Below are positions 1 to 12,364 of a stretch of DNA of 36,092 bases, in pieces. A program made the position numbers and the translations under genes. How positions within the stretch are numbered: the stretch's first letter is position 1; each line of letters begins with the position of its first letter. This DNA comes from Deltaproteobacteria bacterium (GTDB taxonomy: Bacteria; Myxococcota_A; Polyangia; Haliangiales; Haliangiaceae). The notes under the pieces are model-generated. The model did no database searches, was not told the DNA's origin, and was given only the letters and a program-made list of their open reading frames with translations. The stretch spans positions 1 through 36,092 of the forward strand of contig JAFAOG010000627.1 in assembly GCA_019237945.1 (NCBI GenBank), in the 5' to 3' direction.

Positions 1-10
1 GCCGCGCAGT

Positions 11-39
11 TCGATATCTTCCAATAATCCGGGTATGGT
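11..39 (+). promoter_or_regulatory. Putative promoter of the pdh operon, leaderless
   Basis: A TATGGT -10-like hexamer (34-39) lies exactly 6 nt before the GTG at 46, and TCGATA (11-16) sits 17 nt upstream as a weak -35. Transcription would begin at or next to the start codon. The same spacing recurs at many genes in this window, which supports both the promoter and the choice of start. Confidence 0.45.
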
Positions 40-45
40 CGCCGC

Positions 46-1065
<1,020 letters not shown>

Positions 1066-1069
1066 TGGC

Positions 1070-2053
1070 GTGCCCGTCATCAGCTACCGCGAGGCCCTCA
1101 ATCAGGCGATGCGCGAGGAGATGGAGCGCGACGCGAGCGTCTTCATCATGGGCGAGGAAGTCGGCCACTACAACGGCGCGTACAAGGTCACCCAGGGCCT
1201 GCTGCAGCGGTTTTCCGAGCGGCGCGTGATCGATGCGCCGATCGCGGAGATGGGATTCGCGGGCGTCGGCGTCGGAGCGGCGATGGTCGGCCTGCGCCCG
1301 ATCATCGAGTTCATGACGTTCAACTTCTCGCTCGTCGCGATCGATCAGATCGTCAACAACGCGGCGAAGATCTATCAGATGAGCGGCGGGCAATTTAACG
1401 TGCCGATCGTGTTCCGCGGCCCGGGCGGCCCCGCCGTCCAGGTCGGCTCGCAGCACAGCCAGGCCCTCGAGAGCTTCTACGCGCACGTGCCGGGCCTCAA
1501 GGTCGTGATGCCGTCGACGGCGTACGACGCGAAGGGCCTGCTCAAGACCGCGATCCGCGACGACAACCCGGTCGTGTTCATCGAGGGCGAGACGCTCTAC
1601 AACACGACGTGGGACGTGCCCGATGGCGAGGAGCTGCTGATCCCGTTCGGCAAGGCCGACGTCAAGCGCGAGGGCTCCGACATCACGCTGATCGCGTGGT
1701 CGAAGATGGTGTGGACGTGTCTCGAGGCGGCGAAGCAGCTCGAGGCCGACGGCATCAACGCCGAGGTCGTCGACGTGCGCAGCCTACGGCCCCTGGATGT
1801 CGACACGCTCGCCAATTCGGTGACCAAGACGGGCCGCTGCGTGATCGTCGAGGTCGGCTGGCCGGTCTCGGGCTTCGGCGCCGAGGTCGCGTATCAGGTG
1901 CAGCGCGCGTGTCTCGATGCGCTCGACGCGCCGATCGAGCGCGTCACCAGTGACGACGTGCCGATGCCGTACGCGAAGAACCTCGAGGACGAGGTGCAGC
2001 CGCAGGTGAAGGACGTCGTGGCCGCCGTTCGTCGTGCTCTCTACCTGGATTGA
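1070..2053 (+). CDS. pdhB: Pyruvate dehydrogenase E1 component, beta subunit
   Basis: Transketolase-like beta subunit that completes the E1 active site with PdhA. The pyrimidine-binding domain fills the N-terminal half (MGEEVGHYNGAYKVTQGL, then RVIDAPIAEMGFAGVGVGAA) and the transketolase C-terminal domain follows (EVVDVRSLRPLDVDTL, then EVGWPVSGFGAEVA). The 327-residue length is normal for the family. The start is a GTG 4 nt after the pdhA stop, so the two are probably translationally coupled; an ATG at 1065 overlapping that stop is in another frame. Pyruvate specificity is inferred from the family and context; a branched-chain oxoacid enzyme is the alternative. Confidence 0.93.
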   Translation: MPVISYREALNQAMREEMERDASVFIMGEEVGHYNGAYKVTQGLLQRFSERRVIDAPIAEMGFAGVGVGAAMVGLRPIIEFMTFNFSLVAIDQIVNNAAKIYQMSGGQFNVPIVFRGPGGPAVQVGSQHSQALESFYAHVPGLKVVMPSTAYDAKGLLKTAIRDDNPVVFIEGETLYNTTWDVPDGEELLIPFGKADVKREGSDITLIAWSKMVWTCLEAAKQLEADGINAEVVDVRSLRPLDVDTLANSVTKTGRCVIVEVGWPVSGFGAEVAYQVQRACLDALDAPIERVTSDDVPMPYAKNLEDEVQPQVKDVVAAVRRALYLD

Positions 2054-2056
2054 CCT

Positions 2057-3525
<1,469 letters not shown>

Positions 3526-3529
<4 letters not shown>

Positions 3530-4986
3530 GCGACGTACCCCGCGGCGAAGCCGCGAATCAAAAAAAAGCCGACCAGCACGAAGTGCTGGACGTCGTCGTC
3601 ATCGGCTCGGGACCCGGTGGCTATGTCGCCGCGATCCGCTGCGCGCAGCTCGGCCTCAAGACCGCGTGCATCGAGCGCGCCGAGCTCGGCGGCATCTGCC
3701 TGAACTGGGGCTGCATCCCGACGAAGGCGCTGCTCAAGTCGGCCGAGGTGCTCGAGTACGCGCACCGCGCGAAGGAGTTCGGCATCGTCATCGAGGGCGC
3801 GCGACCGGACTTCCCCGCGATCATCAAGCGCTCGCGCGACATCAGCGACAAGATCAGCAAGGGCGTCGGCTTCCTCTTGCGCAAGAACAAGATCGAGCAC
3901 GTGCCGGGCACGGCGAAGCTCGCCAAGCGCGACGGCGCGTGGAAGCCGCATCGTATCGAGGTCGCACTGACCGCCGGCGGCTCGCGCACGATCGAGACCA
4001 AGCACGTGATCATCGCGACGGGCGCGCGCGCGCGTTCGCTGCCCGGCATCGAGCTCGACGACAAGCGGATCATCGAGTACCGGCGCGCGATGACGCTCCC
4101 CGAGCAGCCGAAGACGATGGTCGTGCTGGGCTCGGGCGCGATCGGGGTCGAGTTCGCGTCGTTCTACAAGGCGCTCGGCGTCGACGTCACGATCGTCGAG
4201 TACCTGCCGCGCCTTGTCCCGAACGAGGACCCCGAGGTCAGCAAAGAACTGCAGCGCAGCTTCGACAAGCGCGGCATCAAGATCCTGACGGGCAGCAAGC
4301 TCACCGGTGCAAAGAACGCCGGCGATCGCGTGACGATGACCGTCGAGCCCGCGGCCGGCGGTGCCGCGCAGACGCTCGAGGCGGATGTGCTGCTCGTCGC
4401 CGTCGGCATCCAGGCGAACACCGAGAACCTCGGGCTCGAGCATCACAAGATCGCGCTCGAGCGCGGCTTCATCAAGGTCGACAAGGACTGCAACTGCGGC
4501 GACGGTCTGTGGGCGATCGGCGATGTCGCGGGGCGCGGTCTCGCGCACGTCGCGTCGGCCGAAGGCGTGTTCGTCGCCGAGAAGATCGCCGGCACGCACG
4601 CCGAGCCGGTCCGCTACGACGCGATTCCGGCGTGCACGTACTGCCATCCCGAGATCGCATCGGTCGGGCTGACCGAGGAGAAGGCGACCGCGCAGAACAT
4701 CCCGATCAAGGTCGGGCGGTTCCCGTTTCGTCCGCTGGGCCGTGCGATGGCGGCCGGCGAGACGACCGGGTTCGTCAAGGTCATCTACCACGCGGAGAGC
4801 GGCGCACTCGTTGGGGCACATATGATTGGGCCCGCTGTAACGGACCTCATCGCCGAGCTGACGCTGGCGAAGACGACCGAGGTGAACGCGGAATCTCTCG
4901 TCTACACGATTCACGCACACCCGACGTTCGCCGAGGCGATCAAGGGCGCGTCGGAAGAGGCGTTCGGGCACGCGATCGACCTGTGA
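3526..4986 (+). CDS. lpdA: Dihydrolipoyl dehydrogenase (E3)
   Basis: FAD- and NAD-dependent disulfide oxidoreductase that reoxidises dihydrolipoyl-E2. The FAD-binding Rossmann motif GSGPGG is at residues 27-32, the redox-active disulfide is C58-x4-C63 in GGICLNWGCIPTK, a second Rossmann motif (VLGSGAIGVEF) serves NAD, and the C-terminal HPTFAE (H465, E470) supplies the active-site base. The ATG at 3526 overlaps the E2 stop (ATGA), which fixes the start: about 486 residues with a short hydrophilic N-terminal extension and no lipoyl domain. It could also serve 2-oxoglutarate dehydrogenase or the glycine cleavage system, as E3 often does. Confidence 0.95.
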
Positions 4987-5041
4987 GCGCGGTTGTCGAA
5001 GCACGACCGCTCGACGTGCGTTAACGCGCTGAGATGATTCC

Positions 5042-5057
5042 CGGGCGCATCCGCCCG
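5042..5057 (+). terminator. Hairpin downstream of lpdA, possible terminator
   Basis: A perfect 6-bp GC stem (CGGGCG / CGCCCG) with a 4-nt loop, about 55 nt after the lpdA stop. No T-tract follows, so intrinsic termination is doubtful. The rest of 4987-5149 holds no gene that I can see, only this hairpin and the promoter at 5083. Confidence 0.25.
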
Positions 5058-5082
5058 CCTGCGGTCAAGTGATGGAATCTGT

Positions 5083-5111
5083 TTGCAGCACACGATGTGG
5101 GCGCCTGTAAT
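5083..5111 (+). promoter_or_regulatory. Putative sigma-70-type promoter for the zinc-ribbon / GGDEF pair
   Basis: TTGCAG (5083-5088), 17-nt spacer, TGTAAT (5106-5111, five of six matches to TATAAT). The expected start point near 5118 leaves a leader of about 30 nt before the ATG at 5150. Confidence 0.4.
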
Positions 5112-5149
5112 TTCGCGTAGTCGGCACATGCCTTGAACTGTTCGCGGGC

Positions 5150-5353
5150 ATGGGCGTCGTCAGGCACACCACCCCGAGCGTGACTCGCGAGGCAGCTGTA
5201 AGGGACCGCGCGCTCAGCGCGTCGGCTGACCCGAAGGCGTGCGTTGTGTGCGGGGAAATTACGCGCACAACGGCAATGTGCACCGAGTGCGCCGAGCGTG
5301 CGCGCCCTTACCAGATCGATGACCCCTATGACGATATCGGGGGCGAGAACTAA
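5150..5353 (+). CDS. Small zinc-ribbon-like protein (67 aa)
   Basis: A 67-residue protein with a CX2CX9CX2C arrangement (CVVCGEITRTTAMCTEC, about residues 35-51) that looks like a single zinc ribbon, followed by a short acidic tail. No family is recognised. The stop is 3 nt before the GGDEF gene start, so the two are probably co-transcribed and coupled, and a promoter-like sequence lies upstream. Third-position GC is lower than in neighbouring genes but codon choice is still plausible. The start is uncertain because several downstream GTG codons would also keep the zinc motif. A binding or adaptor role towards the adjacent signalling protein is only a guess. Confidence 0.55.
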   Translation: MGVVRHTTPSVTREAAVRDRALSASADPKACVVCGEITRTTAMCTECAERARPYQIDDPYDDIGGEN

Positions 5354-5356
5354 GCA

Positions 5357-6655
5357 ATGTCGTCGGCCCTGATCATCGCGGCGGCGCGCCAGGACGCGCT
5401 CGAAGCCGCGCTGCGCGACGCCGGTTGTACCGATGTCGACACCGCGCCCTTCGATGAAGCGTCGGCCCTCCTCGCTGTCGAACGCCGCGCGCTCGTCGTC
5501 GCGGATATCGTCGAGGCCGAGGACGCCGATCGCCTCGCCCCGCTCGCCGATGGCCTGCGCGGCACGCCGCTGCTCGCGATCGCACCCGAGCACTTGCTCG
5601 AGGCTGCGTTCGAAGCCGGCGCGACCGACTGCATCGCGACCCCGATTCGTGGCGCCGAGCTCACCGCTCGCCTGCGCGCCGCACTTCGCTGCAAGACGCC
5701 GTCGCATCGCCGCTCGCGCCGCGAACGCCGGCTCACCGAAGAGCTGCACGAGCTGCAGCGCCAGAAGCAGGAGCTCGAGCGCATCGCGTGCGTCGACTCG
5801 CTGACCGGAATCGCGAACCGCCGCCACGCGCTGAGCCTGCTCGACGCCGAGTGGAAGCGCTCGGCCCGCGACGGCACGCCACTCTCGCTCGTGATGGTCG
5901 ACCTCGACTGCTTCCACGCGTTCAACGAGCACTACGGTCACCTCGGCGGCGATCGATGTCTGCGCCAGGTCACCGATTGCATGGTGCGCTGCCTGCGACG
6001 CCCGTCCGACTTCCTCGGCCGCTACGGCGGCGAAGAATTCTTCGCCGTCCTCGCCGGCACCGACGCCGAAGGCGCCGCGATCGTCGCCGAGCGCATGCGC
6101 GCCGCGGTCGAGTCGCTCGGCATCCCGCACGAGAAGTCGCAGTGCGCGAAGGTCGTCACGATGTCGGTCGGCTTCGCGACCTGCCGCCCCACGCTCAACG
6201 GCAACGCCGAAGCGCTCGTCAACGCCGCCGACCATGCGCTGCTCGCCGCCAAGGCCGACGGCCGCAACCGCATCCAGGGTCAGGCCCCCACCCGCACCGA
6301 ACGCCCGCGCCTCGCGTCCACCCCGTGGCGCCGCTTCCCGCCGGTGATCGCCGACCCGTGGTTCGCCGACCGCATCCCGCCGTTCCTCGCCTCGACGCGC
6401 GACGAGATCACGCGCCTGCGCGACGCGACGACCGCCGGCACCTTCGATCGCATCCGCGCGCTGTCGCGCCGCCTCCGCGTCTCCGCCGGCGAGCACCAGA
6501 TCGAGACGATCGCGGAGCTGGCGGGCATGCTCGAGCGCGCGGCCCGCGCCGGCGACGCCGAGTCGCTCTATCGCGTCCTCGACGAGCTCGACGCCTACGT
6601 CGCCCACGTCCAGGTCACCTACCGCCGCCCGATCGAGCTCGAACGCGCTGGCTGA
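5357..6655 (+). CDS. Receiver-like / GGDEF / degenerate HPt protein, probable diguanylate cyclase
   Basis: 432 residues in three parts. Residues 1-112 resemble a receiver domain but lack the N-terminal acidic pair, and the usual KP near the end reads TPIR. A coiled linker (about 113-145) leads to a GGDEF domain with an intact active site GGEEF (224-228) and an inhibitory-site motif RPSD (215-218) exactly five residues upstream. This indicates synthesis of c-di-GMP from two GTP with product inhibition. Residues about 340-425 look like an HPt four-helix domain, but where the phosphorylated histidine should be (AHxLKGSAG) the sequence reads SRRLRVSAG, with R371 in the His position. It is encoded 3 nt after the zinc-ribbon gene. 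Catalysis is well supported; control by phosphotransfer is unlikely from sequence. Confidence 0.88.
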   Translation: MSSALIIAAARQDALEAALRDAGCTDVDTAPFDEASALLAVERRALVVADIVEAEDADRLAPLADGLRGTPLLAIAPEHLLEAAFEAGATDCIATPIRGAELTARLRAALRCKTPSHRRSRRERRLTEELHELQRQKQELERIACVDSLTGIANRRHALSLLDAEWKRSARDGTPLSLVMVDLDCFHAFNEHYGHLGGDRCLRQVTDCMVRCLRRPSDFLGRYGGEEFFAVLAGTDAEGAAIVAERMRAAVESLGIPHEKSQCAKVVTMSVGFATCRPTLNGNAEALVNAADHALLAAKADGRNRIQGQAPTRTERPRLASTPWRRFPPVIADPWFADRIPPFLASTRDEITRLRDATTAGTFDRIRALSRRLRVSAGEHQIETIAELAGMLERAARAGDAESLYRVLDELDAYVAHVQVTYRRPIELERAG

Positions 6656-6700
6656 TCAGCTGGCTGGCCATTTCGCGCCCCCTGCGGTAAAGCGTGGGGG

Positions 6701-7639
<939 letters not shown>

Positions 7640-7654
7640 CGACGCCGTCCATCA

Positions 7655-8239
7655 CTAGTTGTCGTGACCGAGCACCGACGCGGCGATGCCGACCGCGAGC
7701 GCCGACGCCAGCACGCCCACGACGACGCCGGCAACGCTGTTGGTCGACACACCGCCGGCGAGCGCGACCTCGGTCGCCGACGGAGCGGTGCCGCGTCCTG
7801 TGTCGTGCATCAGCTCGGCGCCGAAATCGAAGTGGTCGGTTCGCAGATGCACGCCCGCCGTCGCGACGAACCCGGTCTCCGGCGCGAGTGGGAGCGCGAC
7901 CGATACCCGCGGGCCGATCCGGAGGTCGGGACTGAGATCGCCGTCCGCTTCGATCTCGGCGCCCGTGCTCGAGTAGCTGTTGTTGCCGCCGGAGTAGCTG
8001 CGACTGCCCGACTCGATGAGCGCGCCGCCACGCAGGTCGTACTCGCCGAGCGCCGTGCACACGCGCCCGACGTAGCCGGCGGATGCGCGCACGACCGCCG
8101 TCGTCGAGTTTCCGACGCCGTACCAGCCGAGCGCCTCGAGGTAAGGATGGTTCGGGCGGGTGCCCGGAGCGCTCTGGCTCGCGCAGCCAGCACTCGCGGC
8201 GGCGAGCGCGCAGCTCCGGAAGACAACGACCCACCGCAT
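7655..8239 (-). CDS. Putative outer-membrane lipoprotein, unknown function
   Basis: 194 residues. The N-terminus is a lipoprotein signal ending ASAGC with the lipidated cysteine at 19. The middle alternates short hydrophobic and polar stretches rich in Gly, Ser and Tyr (SYSGGNNSYSST, then GPRVSVALPLAPETGFVATAGVHL), as in a small beta-barrel or beta-sandwich. The C-terminus is one hydrophobic helix (about 166-190). I do not recognise a family. It lies 62 nt downstream of the TSUP gene on the same strand and may share its transcript. The ATG start is the one that gives the lipobox; the longer open frame upstream runs antiparallel through the TSUP gene and is not used. Confidence 0.6.
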   Translation of the reverse strand: MRWVVVFRSCALAAASAGCASQSAPGTRPNHPYLEALGWYGVGNSTTAVVRASAGYVGRVCTALGEYDLRGGALIESGSRSYSGGNNSYSSTGAEIEADGDLSPDLRIGPRVSVALPLAPETGFVATAGVHLRTDHFDFGAELMHDTGRGTAPSATEVALAGGVSTNSVAGVVVGVLASALAVGIAASVLGHDN

Positions 8240-8301
8240 CGCGCCCACACTCGCATGCGTCGCGCGCACGCCGCAAGACAGGCGCAGCAGCTTGCCAGCG
8301 G

Positions 8302-9048
8302 TTACCGCACGAGGTCGTAGACCAGCTTCGCGATCAGCGCGCCCGACACGAGCAGCACCATCGCGCGCACGACCCGCGCGCCGCCGCGCATCGCGAAGTG
8401 GGCGCCGACGATGCCGCCGAGCAGCTGGCCGAGCGCCATCGGCAGCGAGACCGTCCACAGGATCGCGTGGTGGAAGCTGAAGACGGTGACCGCCGCGATG
8501 TTCGATGCGAAGTTGACGACCTTGGCATCGGCGCTCGCGTGGACGAGCGAGCGGTCGCACAGCGCGACGAAGCCGACGATCAGGAACGTGCCGGTGCCCG
8601 GGCCGAAGAAGCCGTCGTACGCGCCGATCGTGAACGCGAGGAGCGCGGCGATGCCCCAGTGCGGATCGGGCGCGTCGTCGGCGCGCGCCGGCTTGCGGAT
8701 CAGGAGCAGCGCGGCCGCGCCGATCAGCATGCCGATCACGATCGGGCGGAGCGCGGCGGGCGAGATCGCCGAGACGAGCGCGGCGCCGCACGCGGAGCCG
8801 AGGAGGCCGAGCGGGAATGCGTAGAGGGCCTGGCGGCGGTCGACGCGGCCGGCGCGCCAGAACGCGGCGAGCGCGGCGCCGGAGCCGAAGACGGACTGGC
8901 CCTTGTTCGTGCCGAGCGCGAGGTGCGGCGGGAGGCCGGTTGCGAGAAGTGCTGGGACTGTGATCAGTCCGCCGCCGCCCGCGATCGCGTCGACAATGCC
9001 TGCGAACAACGCTGCGGCGACGAGCGCGAGCGTGGTCGAAAGAGGCAC
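8302..9048 (-). CDS. TSUP family (TauE/SafE) membrane permease
   Basis: 248-residue multi-pass inner-membrane protein of the TauE/SafE sulfite/sulfonate exporter family. The N-terminal signature (GIVDAIAGGGGLITVPALLATGLPP, then LGTNKGQSVFGS) and the internal second half (GAYDGFFGPGTGTFLIVG) form the two family repeats. The translation start is GTG at 9048, with TACGTT on the minus strand ending 6 nt before it. The substrate cannot be told from sequence; sulfur oxyanions or organosulfonates are usual in the family. It is divergent from the DAO-type oxidase, with only 29 bp between the two start codons. Confidence 0.9.
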   Translation of the reverse strand: MPLSTTLALVAAALFAGIVDAIAGGGGLITVPALLATGLPPHLALGTNKGQSVFGSGAALAAFWRAGRVDRRQALYAFPLGLLGSACGAALVSAISPAALRPIVIGMLIGAAALLLIRKPARADDAPDPHWGIAALLAFTIGAYDGFFGPGTGTFLIVGFVALCDRSLVHASADAKVVNFASNIAAVTVFSFHHAILWTVSLPMALGQLLGGIVGAHFAMRGGARVVRAMVLLVSGALIAKLVYDLVR

Positions 9049-9054
9049 GCGGCG

Positions 9055-9071
9055 AACGTAGCAGCTATGCT
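9055..9071. promoter_or_regulatory. Back-to-back -10 hexamers of a 29-bp divergent promoter
   Basis: On the minus strand TACGTT (9060 to 9055) ends 6 nt before the GTG at 9048; on the plus strand TATGCT (9066-9071) ends 6 nt before the GTG at 9078. The two hexamers are 5 bp apart. Both messages would be leaderless and each core promoter would extend into the opposite gene. Confidence 0.45.
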
Positions 9072-9077
9072 GGAGGT

Positions 9078-9998
9078 GTGCAGTGCACGGTTGTTGGCGC
9101 TGGCGTGATCGGATTGTCGACCGCGCTCGCGCTCGAGGAGCACGGGCACGAGGTGCGGATCGTCGCGGAGAGCGTCGGCGCGGCGACGACGAGCGCGGTG
9201 GCGGGCGCGGTGTGGTTTCCCTACAAGGCCGGGCCGCCAGCGCGCGTGGCGGCGTGGGCGGTGCGCACGCGGCAGTGGCTCGAGGAGCTCGCGCGCACGA
9301 CGCCGGAGGCCGGGGTCGACGTGCTCACGGGGTACGAGATCACGCCCGACGACAGCTGGCCGTGGTGGGCCGAAGGCGTCAGCGAGCTCGTGCGCGCGCC
9401 CGCGCCGGTGAAGGGCTCGCCGATCGCGTGGAAGTTCACCGCGCCGCGCGCGCAGCCGAGTCTGTTCTTGCCGTGGTTGCAGGGGCGGCTGAAGGCGCAC
9501 GTCGAGCAGCAGCGCATCACCGAGCTTGCCGACGTGCCCGGCGACGTCGTGATCAACTGCACCGGGTTGGCGGCGCGCGAGCTCGCGCACGACGACGCGA
9601 TGTATCCGTTGCTCGGGCAGCTCGTGATCGCGGCGGTCGGCGGCGCCGATCTATCGGCGAGCATCACCGACGATCGCGATCCCGACAGCTTCTTCTACAT
9701 CATCCCGCGCCGCGACGAGCTCGTGCTCGGCGGCTGCTCGCTGCCGCGCGCGTATGGCTCGCGTGCCGAGCTCGATGCGGCGATCAAGGCGCGGATCATC
9801 GCGCATGCGGCGCGCCTCGGCATCGAGATCGGCGAGCTGCGTGGCGAACGCGTCGGGCTGCGGCCGTATCGGCCGGAGGTGCGGCTCGAGCGCGACCCGG
9901 CGAACCCGCGCATCGTCCACAACTACGGGCATGGCGGCGCTGGGTTCACGCTCAGCCGCGGCTGCGCGGAGGACGTGGCAGCGCTCATCGCAAGCTAG
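9078..9998 (+). CDS. FAD-dependent D-amino-acid oxidase family protein
   Basis: 306 residues with an N-terminal Rossmann motif GAGVIG (7-12) followed by the acidic end of beta2 (VRIVAES). An internal NCTGLAAREL matches the segment of the DAO family near the flavin, and the C-terminal HNYGHGGAGFTLSRGCA is the DAO signature around the flavin. It would oxidise a D-amino acid or related amine to the imino acid with release of H2O2. D-amino-acid oxidase is more likely than glycine oxidase or the Asp/Glu-specific enzyme, but specificity is not readable here. The GTG at 9078 is the only suitable start. The final TAG overlaps the stop of the converging kinase gene in the palindrome CTAG. Confidence 0.88.
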   Translation: MQCTVVGAGVIGLSTALALEEHGHEVRIVAESVGAATTSAVAGAVWFPYKAGPPARVAAWAVRTRQWLEELARTTPEAGVDVLTGYEITPDDSWPWWAEGVSELVRAPAPVKGSPIAWKFTAPRAQPSLFLPWLQGRLKAHVEQQRITELADVPGDVVINCTGLAARELAHDDAMYPLLGQLVIAAVGGADLSASITDDRDPDSFFYIIPRRDELVLGGCSLPRAYGSRAELDAAIKARIIAHAARLGIEIGELRGERVGLRPYRPEVRLERDPANPRIVHNYGHGGAGFTLSRGCAEDVAALIAS

Positions 9999-11392
9999 CC
10001 GATGATGCCGCCGAGGTAGAGACCTCCGGCGGTGGCCAACGCGAGCAGCACGACCGCGATCGCGATCATCACCGGCAGCGGCAGCGACTTCTTGTCGGTC
10101 GACGGCGTCGCCTTGACCTTGAACGTCACCTGCGGCTCGGTCTTCGCGTCGATCTTCTCGGGGATCGTGTCGGGCCCGACGGCCGCGTTGGGGCCGGACT
10201 TCGGGCTCATCATCAGCGTCGGGTCGTCGTCGCCGACGCGCTTCTTCGTGCCTTCGATGACGGCGGGGGCCGTGGCCGGTTGCGGCGGCGGGGGCGCGGG
10301 CGGCTGCGCCTGCTTGAGCGGCGCGGGGACCGGATCGATCGCGGTCAGCTCCTGCGACTGCGAGAACGCGCTGATCGGGCGCTGCATGCCGGGACGCGGC
10401 TCGTGCATGCGCGCCGGCGCCTTGTCGTGTGGGATCTCGTCCATCGCGAGCACGGCCGGGTGGACGATGCCCTGCGTGAGGCAGACGTCCCACGCCTCGC
10501 GCAGCGCGGCCTCGGCCTCGCCGGCGTCCTTGAAGCGCGCCTTGTCGCTCGGCTGCAGCGCCGTCATCGTGATCTGCGCGAGCGGACCGGGGATCGACGG
10601 GTCGTGGCGCGTCGGCGGTGGCGCGTTGCCCTGCACGACGTAGCCGTTCGTCGTCTTGGTGTCGGGACCTTCGTACGGGATGCGGCCCGACATCAGCTCG
10701 TACATCACGGCGCCCCACGCGAACACGTCGGCTTGCGGTGTGTAGCGACCCTCGCGGATCGCCTCGGGCGGCGAATAGCCCGGCGTGCCCATGAAGATAC
10801 CGACCTGGGTGAGGTCGCTATCGGGCAGGCGCGCGATGCCGAAATCGGCGAGCTTCCAGCGGTTGTCGCCGGCGTGCAGCACGTTCGCCGGTTTGACGTC
10901 GCGATGCACGATGCGCTGGCGATGCGCGAACGACAGCGCGCTCGCGAGGTCGAGGCCGATCTGCACGCAGCGCGCGAGCGGCAGGCGCACGCGATCGAGG
11001 CGATCCGCGAGCGATTCGCCCGGCAGGTACTCGAGCACCATGAACGGCGCGCCGCTGTCCTCATCGACGCCGACGTCGAAGATCGTCACGATCGCCGGGT
11101 GCGACATCTTCGCGGCGGCCTTCGCCTCGCGCTGGAACCGCTCGAGGAACGCGCTGCGCACGCGGCGGCCCTGCTGCTGGGGCGACATGATCGTCTTGAC
11201 CGCGACGACGCGGTCGAGCAGCGGGTCGCGCGCCTTGTAGACGACGCCCATCGCGCCCTTGCCGATGGTCTTGATGACCTCGTAGCGGCCGATGGTCTTG
11301 CGGCCTTCCTCGCCGACCAGCCCCAGGCCCGGCGGCGCTTCGGCGCGCAGTCGCGTGTTCGTACGCGGACGTGCTTGGGCGTCTTCGGCCAT
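9995..11392 (-). CDS. Membrane-anchored Ser/Thr protein kinase (Hanks type)
   Basis: 465 residues. The kinase domain (about 37-300) has the glycine loop GKGAMG, catalytic K66 (VAVK), HRDVKPANV with D165, and DFG at 183-185, so it should be active. A Pro/Ala-rich linker (about 310-435) ends in one C-terminal transmembrane helix (about 437-460) with only a few residues beyond. The kinase therefore faces the cytoplasm and has no extracellular sensor. It is the last gene of the peroxiredoxin - hydrolase - cysE operon, 21 nt after cysE. Its 3' end overlaps the oxidase stop. Regulation of the neighbouring enzymes by phosphorylation is conceivable but not shown. Confidence 0.93.
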   Translation of the reverse strand: MAEDAQARPRTNTRLRAEAPPGLGLVGEEGRKTIGRYEVIKTIGKGAMGVVYKARDPLLDRVVAVKTIMSPQQQGRRVRSAFLERFQREAKAAAKMSHPAIVTIFDVGVDEDSGAPFMVLEYLPGESLADRLDRVRLPLARCVQIGLDLASALSFAHRQRIVHRDVKPANVLHAGDNRWKLADFGIARLPDSDLTQVGIFMGTPGYSPPEAIREGRYTPQADVFAWGAVMYELMSGRIPYEGPDTKTTNGYVVQGNAPPPTRHDPSIPGPLAQITMTALQPSDKARFKDAGEAEAALREAWDVCLTQGIVHPAVLAMDEIPHDKAPARMHEPRPGMQRPISAFSQSQELTAIDPVPAPLKQAQPPAPPPPQPATAPAVIEGTKKRVGDDDPTLMMSPKSGPNAAVGPDTIPEKIDAKTEPQVTFKVKATPSTDKKSLPLPVMIAIAVVLLALATAGGLYLGGIIG

Positions 11393-11413
11393 CGCTCCCG
11401 CGAGTAGTTTAGC

Positions 11414-12361
11414 CTATTTCTGCGTCCGACTCGAACCCGATATCTTGGTGCCGGCGGCCACCGACGACGTGATGAACGCGTTGCCGCCGATGACGGCCCC
11501 TCGCCCGATCACGGTGTCGCCGCCCAGGATCGTCGCGTTCGCGTAGATCACGACGTCGTCCTCGATCGTCGGGTGCCGGCGCTTGCCCGGCTCGGGGCGC
11601 GTAGCCCCCTGGGGCACGGTCAGCGCGCCCAGCGTCACGCCCTGGTAGATGCGCACGCCCTTGCCGATCAGCGTCGTTTCGCCGATCACGACGCCCGTGC
11701 CGTGATCGATGAAGAACGGCACGCCGATCTCGGCGCCCGGGTGGATGTCGATGCCGGTGCGCCGGTGCGCGAGCTCGGTCATCATGCGCGGGATCACGAC
11801 CGCACCCTCGCGGCACAGCGCGTGCGCGATGCGATAGACGGTGATCGCGTAGTTGCCGGGATACGTCAGCAGGATCTCGTCGACACCCGACGCCGCCGGA
11901 TCGCTCGCATACGCCGCATGCAGATCGGCCGACAGCTGCGCCCGGAGCTCCGGCAGGTGCGCCATGAAGCGCTCCGTGACGTCGTCCGCCTTGCGCGTGC
12001 AGTCCGCGCACTCGAGGTCGTTGCGCCCGAGCGCCTGCTGCCGCTTGTGATGGAGCGCGCGATAGACCTGGCGATGCAGCGCGGTCCGCAGCTCCTGCAG
12101 ACGGCCGAGCACGAGCTCGCGCAGCTGCTTCTCGTCGGCGCGCGCGACATCGGGCCCCGCGTATCCCGGGAACAGCAGCGCGCGGCACATCTCCACGACG
12201 CGCTCGACCTGCGCATCGCTGGGCAGCTCGTAGCTGCCGATGTGCTGCATCTCGTGCGCCTTCGGATCGAGATACGCGTCGAGCAGGTCTTCCGCGACAC
12301 CCGCGAGCGGATCGCGGGCCTCGCCCTGAACCCGCAGCGGACGCCGTTCCGACATTCCCAA
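11414..12361 (-). CDS. cysE: Serine O-acetyltransferase
   Basis: Makes O-acetylserine from serine and acetyl-CoA, the committed step of cysteine synthesis. The C-terminal third is a left-handed beta-helix of hexapeptide repeats ([41 protein letters not shown], then the [12 protein letters not shown] type). The catalytic His/Asp region is in [12 protein letters not shown]. The alpha-helical N-terminal domain is longer than in the E. coli enzyme (315 residues in all) and contains a CADC pair near 130. This resembles the EpsC/SAT group with an extended N-terminus. The start is 3 nt after the hydrolase stop; a second ATG two codons on is equally good. The product links to the pyruvate/acetyl-CoA theme upstream only through acetyl-CoA. 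Confidence 0.9.
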   Translation of the reverse strand: MGMSERRPLRVQGEARDPLAGVAEDLLDAYLDPKAHEMQHIGSYELPSDAQVERVVEMCRALLFPGYAGPDVARADEKQLRELVLGRLQELRTALHRQVYRALHHKRQQALGRNDLECADCTRKADDVTERFMAHLPELRAQLSADLHAAYASDPAASGVDEILLTYPGNYAITVYRIAHALCREGAVVIPRMMTELAHRRTGIDIHPGAEIGVPFFIDHGTGVVIGETTLIGKGVRIYQGVTLGALTVPQGATRPEPGKRRHPTIEDDVVIYANATILGGDTVIGRGAVIGGNAFITSSVAAGTKISGSSRTQK

Positions 12362-12364
12362 CGT

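Noticed and set aside
9083-11407. A 774-codon plus-strand frame across the oxidase and kinase genes
   Set aside because: It overlaps two well-supported genes in other frames and shows no domain.
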